From Paragemmobacter kunshanensis (lineage in GTDB: Bacteria > Pseudomonadota > Alphaproteobacteria > Rhodobacterales > Rhodobacteraceae), in the NCBI RefSeq assembly GCF_011059185.1, contig NZ_JAALFE010000003.1, forward strand, positions 124,001 through 188,000: DNA of 64,000 nt, written 5' to 3'. Below the pieces are notes generated by a model that saw only the letters and a list, made by a program, of their open reading frames with translations, was not told the DNA's origin and did no database searches. Position numbers and translations under genes: made by a program. Below, piece after piece: positions 1 to 7,975 of the stretch; positions within the stretch are counted from its first letter, which is position 1; every line of letters starts with the position of its first letter.

Positions 1-2
1 AT

Positions 3-296
3 TCGGCCGATATCTCGACCGCCGATATCCAGCTGATGCGCGAGGAAGGATCGGCCTGGAAGGCCACGGCGGCCACCAACCCGGCCGTGGTGGGCGAGGT
101 TTCGGTGCGGTCGCTGGCGCTGCTGCTGGCGGGCGAGAATCCGGGGGCGAGCGTGATCGTGCCGCCGACGCTGATCACCCAGGCGATGCTGAACGAGCTG
201 GACATCAAGAACATGGAAGAGCTGGGCGCGAAGCTGCCCGCCTTTGCCCATGCCGATGTGGCGATGGCGCCGTGGATGACGCTGCCGCCCCGCTGA
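3..296 (+). CDS. Periplasmic sugar-binding protein, C-terminal part (gene runs in from the left)
   Basis: An open frame runs in from the window edge and ends at TGA 294-296, giving about 97 C-terminal residues. The stretch TAATNPAVVGEVSVRSLALL followed by VPPTLIT resembles the last lobe of type-1 sugar-binding proteins of ABC transporters, where the protein passes back between lobes and then gives a V-P-P-x-L-(V/I)-T strand. It would bind a sugar or sugar acid in the periplasm. The next gene follows 62 nt downstream on the same strand, so this is probably the uptake arm of the transketolase/RLP operon. The family call is moderate because the N-terminus, signal peptide and most ligand residues lie outside the window. 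Confidence 0.6.
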   Translation, partial: SADISTADIQLMREEGSAWKATAATNPAVVGEVSVRSLALLLAGENPGASVIVPPTLITQAMLNELDIKNMEELGAKLPAFAHADVAMAPWMTLPPR

Positions 297-358
297 GGAT
301 GCACCAACCGGGCGGGCCGTCGCAGGCCCGCCCCCTGCCCGCACAGGAGAGAGAGCCC

Positions 359-1288
359 TTGCGCAACGAGAAGACCACCGAAGAGATCGCGCGCGGCATC
401 CGTGCCCGCGTCTTCGAACATACGATCCGCAACAATGGTGGATATCTGAGCCAGGCCTGTTCGGCGGCGGAGCAGTTGGCCTTTCTGTATAACGAGGGGC
501 TGAACCTTGGCCCGTCGACCATGCCGATGGTGCCGCCGCCCTTTGGCGGCGTGCCCTCGGCGGACAATCCGGATTATGTGACGGGCGCGGGCTATAACGG
601 GCCCTTCGATGCCGTGCATGACCGGCTGTTCATCGCGCCCGCGCATTACGCGCTGGTCGCCTATGCCTGCCTGATCGAGGTGGGGCGCATGGCGCCCGAG
701 GGGCTTGGGATGTTCAACCGCGACGGATCGTCGGTCGAGATGATCGGGGCCGAGCATTCTCCGGGGATGGAGGTGCATAACGGCACGCTGGGGATCGGGC
801 TTTCGACGGCGGCGGGGCTGGCCTGGGGGCGCAAGCGGATGGGCCATAGCGGGCAGGTCTGCGTGTTCATGTCGGATGGCGAGGTGCAGGAGGGCCAGAC
901 ATGGGAGGCCGTGCAGGCCGCCGCGCATCACGGGATCGACAATCTGTGGGCGATCATGGACGTGAACCGCCAGCAATGCGACGGCGCGATGGACGAGGTG
1001 ATGACGGTGGGCGACATCGCCACGAAGTTCCGCGATTTCGGCGCGGTGGTGGCCGAATGCGATGCGCATGACCTGAAGGCGATGCGCGCGGCGCGGGCGA
1101 CGCCGCATCCGGGGCGGCCGCTGATCGTGCTGGCCCATTCGCGCCCGACGCAGGGGATGGAAAGCCTGATGAGCCGCTTCCCGCGCCTGCATTACGTGCG
1201 TTTCAAATCCGAGGAGGAGCGCGCGCGGATGAATATCGAGATCGCCGCCGAGCTTGGCGTGGCGCCCGTTGCCCTGGAGGCCCATTGA
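359..1288 (+). CDS. Transketolase-like subunit A (thiamine-diphosphate-binding half)
   Basis: A 309-residue protein matching the N-terminal (PP) domain of transketolase. The ThDP/metal signature is recognisable as SDGEVQEG followed about 26 residues on by DVN, so the usual first Gly of GDG is Ser. GAEHSPGMEVHNGTLGIGLS matches the H-G-x-L-G-x-G-L segment. The N-terminal block (NNGGYLSQACSAAE) departs from the common GHxGGSLS, marking a divergent branch. The start is the TTG at 359 behind AGGAGAGAG; earlier in-frame starts lie inside the preceding gene. The stop overlaps the next start (ATGA), implying coupled, stoichiometric synthesis with subunit B. Likely role: two-carbon ketol transfer in a sugar or branched-sugar catabolic pathway. 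The true substrate is unknown; two-subunit apulose-4-phosphate transketolase (AptA/AptB) is one precedent. Confidence 0.8.
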   Translation: MRNEKTTEEIARGIRARVFEHTIRNNGGYLSQACSAAEQLAFLYNEGLNLGPSTMPMVPPPFGGVPSADNPDYVTGAGYNGPFDAVHDRLFIAPAHYALVAYACLIEVGRMAPEGLGMFNRDGSSVEMIGAEHSPGMEVHNGTLGIGLSTAAGLAWGRKRMGHSGQVCVFMSDGEVQEGQTWEAVQAAAHHGIDNLWAIMDVNRQQCDGAMDEVMTVGDIATKFRDFGAVVAECDAHDLKAMRAARATPHPGRPLIVLAHSRPTQGMESLMSRFPRLHYVRFKSEEERARMNIEIAAELGVAPVALEAH

Positions 1289-2289
1289 TGGAGATGGTCA
1301 ACCGGCCCTATGCGGCCGCCTTTGAAGCCTATGCCGTGCAGCATCCCGAGGTTCTGTGCCTGTCGGCGGACCTGACGTCGAGCTGCGAGATCGACGGGTT
1401 CCGCGACCGGCATCCGGATCAGTTCCTGTCGCTGGGGATGGCCGAGCAGAACATGCTGTCTTTCGCGGGCGGCCTTGGCCTTGCCGGGTTCCGGCCCTTT
1501 CTGCATTCCTTCGGGGTATTCCTCTATCGGCGGCCCTATGACCAGCTGATGGCCTCGGTCGCCTATCCGCGGCGGAAGGTGCGGCTGATGGGGTTCCTGC
1601 CCGGGGTCACGACGCCGGGGGGCATGACGCATCAGGCGATCGAGGATATCTCGGTCATGCGGACGATCCCGAACATGACGGTGCTTGAGGCGGGGGATGC
1701 GACCGAGGTGGAAAGCATCGTGGCCGAGGCCGACCGGGTGGATGGCCCGGTCTATTGCCGCATCCTGCGCGGGGCGGTGCCGCGGCTGTTCGATACGCCG
1801 ATCCGCATCGGGCAGATGCGGGTGCTGGCCGAGGGCGAGGATGTGCTGGTGGTGACCGCCGGGATCACCACGGAAGAGGCGATCCGCGCGCGGGGGGCGC
1901 TGGCGCGAGCGGGGGTTTCGGTGCGGCATCTGCATCTGAACACGTTGAAGCCCTTTGACGCGGCGCAGATCGTGGACCATGCCGCCAGCGTGCGCCATGG
2001 GGTGATCACGCTGGAGAACCATCTGGTGACCGGGGGGATCGGGTCGATGGTGGCCGAGGCGCTGGCCGAGGCGGGGCTGGCGCGGCGGCTGATCCGGCTG
2101 GGCTTGCAGGATACCTATGCGCATGGCGGGTCGCGGCCCTATCTGATGAAGCATTACGGGATGGATGCGCTGTCGCTGGTGCGGGCGGTGGAACGGCTGA
2201 CCGGGCAGGCGACCGGGATCGACGAGGATGCGCTGGGCGCGGTGCGGATCGACGCGGTGCATTCCATCGTGAAGGCCGAGGCCCTGTGA
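1288..2289 (+). CDS. Transketolase-like subunit B (pyrimidine-binding and C-terminal domains)
   Basis: A 333-residue partner of the preceding subunit. It carries the pyrimidine-binding domain with the conserved GMAEQNM segment (the catalytic Glu that activates ThDP), a hypervariable FLPGVTTPGGMTHQAIEDI loop typical of transketolase/DXS-like enzymes, and the C-terminal transketolase domain (LVVTAGITTEEAIRA... VITLENHLVTGGIGSMVAE). Together A and B rebuild one transketolase. The start ATG at 1288 overlaps the stop of subunit A, and its stop at 2287-2289 overlaps the start of the RLP gene, so three genes are translationally chained. This argues that transketolase and RLP act in the same pathway, presumably handling successive phosphorylated ketose intermediates. 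The identity of the donor and acceptor cannot be read from the sequence. Confidence 0.82.
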   Translation: MEMVNRPYAAAFEAYAVQHPEVLCLSADLTSSCEIDGFRDRHPDQFLSLGMAEQNMLSFAGGLGLAGFRPFLHSFGVFLYRRPYDQLMASVAYPRRKVRLMGFLPGVTTPGGMTHQAIEDISVMRTIPNMTVLEAGDATEVESIVAEADRVDGPVYCRILRGAVPRLFDTPIRIGQMRVLAEGEDVLVVTAGITTEEAIRARGALARAGVSVRHLHLNTLKPFDAAQIVDHAASVRHGVITLENHLVTGGIGSMVAEALAEAGLARRLIRLGLQDTYAHGGSRPYLMKHYGMDALSLVRAVERLTGQATGIDEDALGAVRIDAVHSIVKAEAL

Positions 2290-3404
2290 TGACCCGCTTC
2301 ACGGTGACCTATCGCCTGCGTGCGGCGACGCGGGCCGAGGCGGTGGCGCGGGCCGAGGGGATCGCGCTGGAACAGACGGTGGAGATCCCGCGCGACGTGG
2401 TGCCGCCAGGCCCGGTGGAGGACGAAATCCTCGGGCGGGTGGAGGAGATCGGCGCGCTGGCGGACGGGGTCTGGCAGGCGGTGATCAGCTATTCGCCTGA
2501 CAGCGCGGGGGCGGAGTTCACGCAGTTCCTGAATGTGGTTTTCGGCAATTCCTCGATCCAGACGGGGATCCGGGTGACGGGGATCACGCCGGGGGCCGAG
2601 ATGGCGGCACGGATGCCCGGGCCGCGTTTCGGGATTGCGGGGATCCGCGCGCTGTGCGGGCGGGCGACGGGCGGGATGATCGCGCCGGTGCTGAAACCCA
2701 TGGGCCTGACGCCCGAGGATTTCGCGCGGCTGGCCGCGGGCTGTGTGCGGGGTGGCGCGGATATCGTGAAGGAGGATCACGGTCTGGCCGGGCAACCCGC
2801 GGCGCCGTTTCGCGCGCGGGTCGAGGCGGTGTGCCGGGCGATGGAGGCGGTGCGGGCCGAGACGGGGCGGCGGGCGCTGTATTTTCCCAACCTGTCGGGG
2901 CGGCCCGAAGAGATCGAGGACAATCTGCGCTTTCTGAAGGAGGCGGGGGCGGACGGGGTTCTGGTGATGCCGGGGCTGTTCGGCTTTGGCCTTGTTCACC
3001 GGATCGCGGGGGATGCGGCGCTGGGCCTGCCGGTGATGACGCATCCGTCATTTCTGGGGCCCTATGTGCTAGCCCCCGACAACGGGATCGACCATGGCGT
3101 CCTGTTCGGCACGATCCAGCGGCTGGCGGGTTCGGATATCTCGGTCTTTCCGAATGTGGGGGGGCGTTTCGGATTCACCGCAGCGGACTGCGGGCAGATC
3201 GCGGCGGCCTGCCGCGCGCCCGGGGGGCCGGGCAAGCCGATGCTGCCCAGCCCGGGCGGCGGCATGAGCGTGGCGCGCGCCGCCGAGATGCAGGCGATGT
3301 ATGGCGAGGATGTGGTCTATCTGCTGGGCGGAAGCCTGTTGCGGGATCCGGCGCGGATCGACGAGGCCGTGGCCGCGATGCGCGCGGCGCTGGATCGCGG
3401 ATAG
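2289..3404 (+). CDS. RuBisCO-like protein (form IV)
   Basis: A 371-residue RuBisCO large-subunit homologue, shorter than true large subunits (about 450-480). The Lys175 equivalent is K136 (LKPMGLTP). The carbamylation/metal motif KDDE reads KEDH at 161-164, keeping the Lys and the second Asp but replacing metal-ligand Glu204 with His164. The loop-6 region is NVGGRFGF without the carboxylase Lys334. Phosphate-binding glycines persist (PGGGMS 322-327, LLGGSLL 345-351). It therefore cannot be an ordinary carboxylase. Some form IV proteins act in sulfur salvage, and others (OiaX/OiaT) act on 3-oxo-isoapionate-4-phosphate in apionate breakdown. The sugar ABC and transketolase neighbours favour a carbohydrate role like the latter; this is inference. 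The ATG at 2289 overlaps the previous stop. Confidence 0.85.
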   Translation: MTRFTVTYRLRAATRAEAVARAEGIALEQTVEIPRDVVPPGPVEDEILGRVEEIGALADGVWQAVISYSPDSAGAEFTQFLNVVFGNSSIQTGIRVTGITPGAEMAARMPGPRFGIAGIRALCGRATGGMIAPVLKPMGLTPEDFARLAAGCVRGGADIVKEDHGLAGQPAAPFRARVEAVCRAMEAVRAETGRRALYFPNLSGRPEEIEDNLRFLKEAGADGVLVMPGLFGFGLVHRIAGDAALGLPVMTHPSFLGPYVLAPDNGIDHGVLFGTIQRLAGSDISVFPNVGGRFGFTAADCGQIAAACRAPGGPGKPMLPSPGGGMSVARAAEMQAMYGEDVVYLLGGSLLRDPARIDEAVAAMRAALDRG

Positions 3405-3416
3405 GGAGCGCGCCGC

Positions 3417-4493
3417 CTAGCCGGGCGGCGGGGTGACGATCAGGATTTCGAGATCGCGGTCGGGGGTGAAGTCGCGTTTGCGAACCTCGAATGTGGTGGG
3501 GCCTGTCTTTTCCACCCCGGAGGCGCAGAGGGAGATGACGTTCTCTGCCGCGCCCTTGTCGAGCGTGAGGCGGAAATCGCGGATCGGGCCTGCCCATGAA
3601 TTCGCGGTGCGCAGGACATAGGCGAGGTTGAGGGCAATGCCATAGCCATCGGGGCCAAGCCGCTTTGCGATGGCGCGCGAGGTTCCGTCATCAATGCAGT
3701 AGCGGGACTGGAATTCCAGTTCCCAATCATTGCGGGGCGGGTGCGTCCAGCCGAAGAGGCCGCCGGGCGGGCGGTTTTCGTATTCATGCGAGATGGTCAG
3801 GGTCTGGCCTGCGGGGAAGGTCTGCGTCCAGTGGTGGCGCAGGACGATGGACCAGAGGGGCCAGACTTCGGCGGGCATGCCGGTTGCGGGATCGCCGTCG
3901 TGGAATTCGGCAAAGCCGGCTGCGGTAAGCGCCGCGCGTTCGGCGGGGGTTTTGACGAAGAGGGCGTCGGTCAGGCTTTTGATGTCGATGGTCAGGGGGA
4001 GATTGGCCGCGCGGAGGGCGGCGGTGACATCGGTTCCGGGCGTGTCGTATTGGGCGGAGAGGGGGCGGGTTTCATCCCATGGCGGTTCGATCACGGCGAT
4101 GCGGTCGATGGTGACGGGGACGGGCTGGCCGTTCACCGTGGCGGTGAAGTTCACGAGGTTGTCGCGGTCGCCCTGGTGGATGTTGAAATCCGAGGTCATC
4201 AGCGCCTGAAGCGAGATGGGGGGGAGGGGGAAGATCACCTCGCCCGTCACATCGGCATCGGTGAGGTTGTGGAAGGTGTAGGTCACGCGGATGCGGTCGG
4301 GGGAGATGTAGAGGTCTTCCGATTCCATCGCGATGGCATCGGTGCGGGCGAAGTGGAGGCCGGTGGCGGACAGGCCGCCGAAGCCGTCATTTGCGCGGGC
4401 GGCGGGGGCGGGCAGCAGGGCGGCAGGGCCGAGGATCAGGCCCAGGATCAGGGCGCGGGCAGGGGCGGGCAGGCGGAACGGGGGGCGGAGCAT
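3417..4493 (-). CDS. Exported DUF4424 family protein
   Basis: A 358-residue protein with an N-terminal signal peptide (MLRPPFRLPAPARALILG, hydrophobic, cleaved near AARAND) followed by a secreted beta-rich domain with NDGFGGLSATGLHF and VTYTFHN segments characteristic of DUF4424. The function of the family is unknown; it is usually periplasmic or membrane-associated. I placed the start at ATG 4493, preceded on the minus strand by AAGGGA. The frame remains open 54 codons upstream, but that part is Pro/Ser/Arg-rich and precedes the signal peptide. It converges on the RLP gene with only 12 nt between stops and diverges from the MFS gene. The family call is made from recalled resemblance. Confidence 0.65.
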   Translation of the reverse strand: MLRPPFRLPAPARALILGLILGPAALLPAPAARANDGFGGLSATGLHFARTDAIAMESEDLYISPDRIRVTYTFHNLTDADVTGEVIFPLPPISLQALMTSDFNIHQGDRDNLVNFTATVNGQPVPVTIDRIAVIEPPWDETRPLSAQYDTPGTDVTAALRAANLPLTIDIKSLTDALFVKTPAERAALTAAGFAEFHDGDPATGMPAEVWPLWSIVLRHHWTQTFPAGQTLTISHEYENRPPGGLFGWTHPPRNDWELEFQSRYCIDDGTSRAIAKRLGPDGYGIALNLAYVLRTANSWAGPIRDFRLTLDKGAAENVISLCASGVEKTGPTTFEVRKRDFTPDRDLEILIVTPPPG

Positions 4494-4656
4494 GCGGCGC
4501 GATCCCTTGCTGGCTGACCGGGCAAGGATGCGCGCCTTGTCCGGGGCTGGCAAGGGTGATGCTGGGGCGATGCCGGGGGCTATGCCGGGGCTTTGCGGGG
4601 TTGCGGTGGCGGCGCGGGGTTGGCAGTGTGCGCGCCGGGATGGAGGAATTTTCACA

Positions 4657-5838
4657 ATGATTGCGGGGATAGCGGCGCTGGTGGCGGCCTATGTGCTGTC
4701 ACAGTTCTATCGGGCCTTTCTGGCGGTGCTGGCGCCGGTGCTGGGCAGCGAGATCGGGGCAAGCCCCGAGGATCTGGCGGCGGCCTCGGGGGTGTGGTTC
4801 CTGGTCTTTGCGGTGATGCAGATCCCTGTGGGATCGGCGCTGGACAGGGTGGGGCCGCGCCTGACGGCGGCGGTGCTGCTGGGTCTGGGCGGTGCGGGGG
4901 GCGCTGCGGTCTTTGCCATGGCCGAGGGGCCGGGGGCGGTGACGCTGGCCATGGCGCTGATCGGGGTGGGCTGCGCGCCGGTGCTGATGGCGGCCTATTA
5001 CATCTTTGCGCGGACCTATTCGGCGGCGGTCTTCGGCACGCTGGCGGGGGTGGTGATCGGGGTGGGCTCAATGGGGAACATCGCGTCGAGCCTGCCCCTG
5101 GCTGCGGCGGTGGAGGCCTTCGGCTGGCGCGAGACGCTGTGGGGGCTGGCGGGGGTGACGCTGCTGGTGGCGCTGGCGCTGGGCCTTCTGGTGCGCGATC
5201 CGCCCAAGGTCGAGGGGGCGGGACGCGGGTCGCTGATGGACCTTTTGCGGATGCCTGCGCTGTGGCCGGTGCTGATCATGATGGCGGTGTGCTACGTGCC
5301 TGCGGCGGGGCTGCGGGGGCTGTGGGTGGGGCCTTACTATCGCGACGTCTTCGGCGCGGATGCGGCGGCGATCGGGGTGACCACACTGGTGATGGGGGTG
5401 GCCATGGTGGCGGGCAATTTCGCCTATGGGCCGCTGGACCGGCTGCTGGGCACGCGGAAATGGCTGATCTTCGGGGGCAATCTGGGGGTGCTGGTCTGCC
5501 TGATCGGCCTGTGGGCGATGCCCGCTGCCGGGGGGTGGTGGACGCTGGGCCTGCTGGCGGCGCTGGGATTCTTTGGCGCGTCCTTCCCGATGGTGATGGC
5601 GCATGGACGGGCATTCGTGCCGCCGCATCTGATGGGGCGGGGGGTGACGCTGCTCAATCTGTTCGGGATCGGGGCGGTGGGGCTGGCGCAGGTGGCGACG
5701 GGGCGGCTGCATGCCGTGCTGCAGGCCGGGGCCGGAGGCGCGGCGACCCTGCCCTATCAGGGACTGTTTGCCTTTTTCGCGCTGCTGCTGGCGGGGGGGA
5801 TGGTGGTCTATCTGTTCTCGCAGGATCGCACTGACTGA
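4657..5838 (+). CDS. MFS transporter
   Basis: A 393-residue hydrophobic protein with about 12 predicted membrane spans in two halves, typical of the major facilitator superfamily. The loop after the second span reads GSALDRVGPRLT, matching the conserved G-x-x-x-D-R-x-G-x-R cytoplasmic motif, and the second half carries a related LDRLLGTRKWL loop. It moves a small solute across the inner membrane by a proton or solute gradient; the substrate cannot be inferred. The start at ATG 4657 has a Shine-Dalgarno GGAGG at about -12. Longer in-frame extensions would run through the divergent DUF4424 gene and are unlikely. It is a single gene, followed by a possible terminator and then asd. Confidence 0.8.
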   Translation: MIAGIAALVAAYVLSQFYRAFLAVLAPVLGSEIGASPEDLAAASGVWFLVFAVMQIPVGSALDRVGPRLTAAVLLGLGGAGGAAVFAMAEGPGAVTLAMALIGVGCAPVLMAAYYIFARTYSAAVFGTLAGVVIGVGSMGNIASSLPLAAAVEAFGWRETLWGLAGVTLLVALALGLLVRDPPKVEGAGRGSLMDLLRMPALWPVLIMMAVCYVPAAGLRGLWVGPYYRDVFGADAAAIGVTTLVMGVAMVAGNFAYGPLDRLLGTRKWLIFGGNLGVLVCLIGLWAMPAAGGWWTLGLLAALGFFGASFPMVMAHGRAFVPPHLMGRGVTLLNLFGIGAVGLAQVATGRLHAVLQAGAGGAATLPYQGLFAFFALLLAGGMVVYLFSQDRTD

Positions 5839-5870
5839 CGGATTGCCGCGCGGCCTGCGAATCCGCTTTT
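5839..5870 (+). terminator. Possible terminator of the MFS gene
   Basis: Immediately after the MFS stop, CGGATT (5839-5844) pairs with AATCCG (5860-5865), enclosing a GC-rich inner palindrome, and is followed by CTTTTCCCC. It is a modest intrinsic terminator; the inner pairing and short U tract make the call tentative. Confidence 0.4.
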
Positions 5871-5935
5871 CCCCCTGACACGCTTGGGGTATGCGGCCCC
5901 GTCCCCGATGTTGGGGCGCAAGAAGGAGATCCATG

Positions 5936-6958
5936 ATGGGCTACAAGGTCGTAGTCGTCGGTGCCACGGGCAACGTTGGCAAGGAAATGCTGAACATCCT
6001 CGCGGAACGCGAGTTTCCGGTCGATGAGATCGCGGCGCTGGCGTCGCGAAAATCGCTGGGGACGGAAGTCAGCTTTGGCGACCGAACTTTGAAGACGCAG
6101 GATCTGGACACGTTCGATTTCACGGGCTGGGATATTGCGCTGTTCGCCATCGGGTCGGACGCGACGAAGGTCTATGCGCCCAAGGCGGCAAGCCAGGGTT
6201 GCGTGGTGATCGACAACTCGTCGCTGTATCGCTACGACCCGGAGATCCCGCTGATCGTGCCGGAAGTGAACGCCGATGACGTGGTCCGCTACAAGAACAA
6301 GATGATCATCGCGAACCCGAACTGTTCCACCGCGCAGATGGTGGTGGCGCTGAAGCCGCTGCATGACCGCGCGCGGATCAAGCGGGTGGTGGTGGCGACC
6401 TATCAATCCGTGTCGGGGACCGGCAAGGAGGCGATGGACGAGCTGTGGAACCAGACCAAGGGCATTTTCGTGCCGGGTCAGGAAGTGGAGCCGAAGGTTT
6501 ACCCCAAACAGATCGCTTTCAACGTGATCCCGCATATCGATGTGTTCCTGGACTCGGGCGAGACCAAGGAAGAATGGAAGATGGTGGCCGAGACGAAGAA
6601 GATCCTTGATCCCAAGATCAAGGTGACGGCGACCTGCGTGCGGGTGCCGGTCTTCGTGGGCCATTCGGAAGCCATCAACATCGAGTTCGAGGATTACCTC
6701 GACTGGGAAGAGGCGACGGACATCCTGCGCGAGGCGCCCGGTGTGCTGGTCGTCGACAAGCGCGAGGCCGGTGGCTACATCACCCCCATCGAATGCGTGG
6801 GCGAATATGCGACCTATATCAGCCGCATCCGGCAGGACAGCACGATCGAGAACGGGCTGAACATCTGGTGCGTGAGCGACAACCTGCGCAAGGGGGCCGC
6901 GCTGAACGCGGTGCAGATCGCCGAAGTGCTGGGAAGCCGCTGCCTGAAGAAGGGCTGA
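5936..6958 (+). CDS. asd: Aspartate-semialdehyde dehydrogenase
   Basis: A 340-residue enzyme that reduces aspartyl-4-phosphate to aspartate-4-semialdehyde with NADPH, the branch-point step to Lys (and diaminopimelate), Met and Thr. The NADP-binding VVVGATGNVGKEML is at the N-terminus, the nucleophile is Cys130 in NPNCSTAQM, and substrate/acid-base residues R236 and H243 lie in RVPVFVGHSE. The length is right for the family. Two ATGs occur in frame (5933 and 5936). The second gives MGYKVVVVG and better spacing (7 nt) from AAGGAG at about 5923-5928, so I chose it. It is monocistronic, between two hairpins. Confidence 0.96.
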   Translation: MGYKVVVVGATGNVGKEMLNILAEREFPVDEIAALASRKSLGTEVSFGDRTLKTQDLDTFDFTGWDIALFAIGSDATKVYAPKAASQGCVVIDNSSLYRYDPEIPLIVPEVNADDVVRYKNKMIIANPNCSTAQMVVALKPLHDRARIKRVVVATYQSVSGTGKEAMDELWNQTKGIFVPGQEVEPKVYPKQIAFNVIPHIDVFLDSGETKEEWKMVAETKKILDPKIKVTATCVRVPVFVGHSEAINIEFEDYLDWEEATDILREAPGVLVVDKREAGGYITPIECVGEYATYISRIRQDSTIENGLNIWCVSDNLRKGAALNAVQIAEVLGSRCLKKG

Positions 6959-6979
6959 TCGCGGATCGAGCGAGACAGG

Positions 6980-7007
6980 GGGCCGTCCCGGCGGGGCGGC
7001 CCTTTTT
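6980..7007 (+). terminator. Intrinsic terminator of asd
   Basis: A 10-bp GC-rich stem (GGGCCGTCCC at 6980-6989 with GGGGCGGCCC at 6993-7002, one G-U pair), a 3-nt loop and then TTTTT. It sits 22 nt after the asd stop codon and is a textbook Rho-independent terminator. Confidence 0.85.
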
Positions 7008-7088
7008 CATTCCGCGCAGTGATCTTGCGGAGCGGCGTGCCGCCGCGAGCCTTTCCTGTCGTCGGCGCCTGCGCGCCTCCTCCGGTGT

Positions 7089-7170
7089 CAGGGGGCGTTC
7101 CGCCCCCTCTGTCCGCGCGTGCCGCGCGGCCATTCACCCCCTGAGGGTATTTTTCGCCAAGATGAAGGAG
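7089..7170 (+). repeat. Dispersed hairpin plus GTATTT...CCAAGATGAAG element, copy 1
   Basis: The space between asd and the carbonic anhydrase gene holds a GC hairpin (about 7090-7108, GGGGGCG/CGCCCCC) followed by the core GAGGGTATTTTTCGCCAAGA and TGAAG at 7143-7167. The core recurs near-identically at about 14562, 18368 and 25145. The core ends 12 nt from the stop of the minus-strand carbonic anhydrase gene. It could be a terminator/3'-end element or a non-autonomous intergenic repeat. Confidence 0.7.
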
Positions 7171-7181
7171 ACGGGGGCGGA

Positions 7182-7829
7182 TCAGACCGGGATGAAGGCG
7201 GCGCGTGAGGGATCGAACTGTTCCAGCGCGCCGGCGCCGGTATCGTTCCAGAGCCCGTGCAGGGTGAGGCGGTCATCCTCGACGGCGGCGCGGACGAAGG
7301 GGAAGGTCATCAGGTTTTCGAGGCTGACGAGGACGGCTTCCTTTTCCAGGGCGCGGAGCGGATCTTCCGGCGCGGCCTGGCGGACGCGGTCGAAGCCGGG
7401 GCGGAGGATATCCATCCAGCGGCCGACGAAGGAGGATTTCTCCTCCAGGGCCGGGGCGTGGCCGGAGCACATGTCATGGCAGCCCTTGACGCCGCCGCAG
7501 TTGGAATGGCCCAGCACGACGATATGGGCGACGCCGAGCGAGGTGACGGCATATTCCACCGCCGCCGAGGTGCCATGGTATTCGCCGTCGGGATTGTAGG
7601 GCGGCACGAGGTTCGCCACGTTGCGATGGATGAAGAATTCGCCTTCATCCGCGCCGAAGATCGAGGTGACATGGACGCGGCTGTCGCAGCAGGAGATCAC
7701 CATGGCGCGGGGATGCTGGCCGCTTTCGGCGAGGCGGCGGAACCAGGCCTTGTTGTCCTGATAGGTGGTCGCCCGCCAGCCGTGGAAGCGGCTGATCAGA
7801 TAGGCGGGAAGGGGCCGGGCCTGTTGCAT
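7182..7829 (-). CDS. Beta-carbonic anhydrase
   Basis: A 215-residue cytosolic zinc enzyme interconverting CO2 and bicarbonate. The zinc ligands are visible: C47 with the D49/R51 dyad in SCCDSRV, H108 and C111 in LGHSNCGG. The length fits bacterial beta-class enzymes. It starts at ATG 7829 after a short divergent promoter gap shared with the next plus-strand gene. Bicarbonate supply supports carboxylases such as acetyl-CoA carboxylase, whose AccD is encoded further on. The catalytic set is complete and no oddity was seen. Confidence 0.93.
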   Translation of the reverse strand: MQQARPLPAYLISRFHGWRATTYQDNKAWFRRLAESGQHPRAMVISCCDSRVHVTSIFGADEGEFFIHRNVANLVPPYNPDGEYHGTSAAVEYAVTSLGVAHIVVLGHSNCGGVKGCHDMCSGHAPALEEKSSFVGRWMDILRPGFDRVRQAAPEDPLRALEKEAVLVSLENLMTFPFVRAAVEDDRLTLHGLWNDTGAGALEQFDPSRAAFIPV

Positions 7830-7975
7830 GGGGCATCCTTCTTGGGCGGCTGCGATGGGGCCTTCCTAGGATGAAGTATCAGAAAATTCGAGAGTCTATT
7901 TTTCCGCGCGGCAACCTTTCGTTCAGTGGCATGAAACATGCTGTCAGCGGGTGTGATGCGCTTTCGGGGGACGGA

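Noticed and set aside
359-2289. Transketolase broken by a frameshift
   Set aside because: The two halves are separated at the natural domain boundary with an ATGA overlap and each is complete, as in known two-subunit transketolases.
2289-3404. A genuine CO2-fixing RuBisCO
   Set aside because: Too short, loop-6 Lys absent and a metal-site Glu replaced by His.
4494-4655. Longer N-terminus for the DUF4424 protein
   Set aside because: The extra 54 residues are Pro/Ser/Arg-rich and precede a clear signal peptide.
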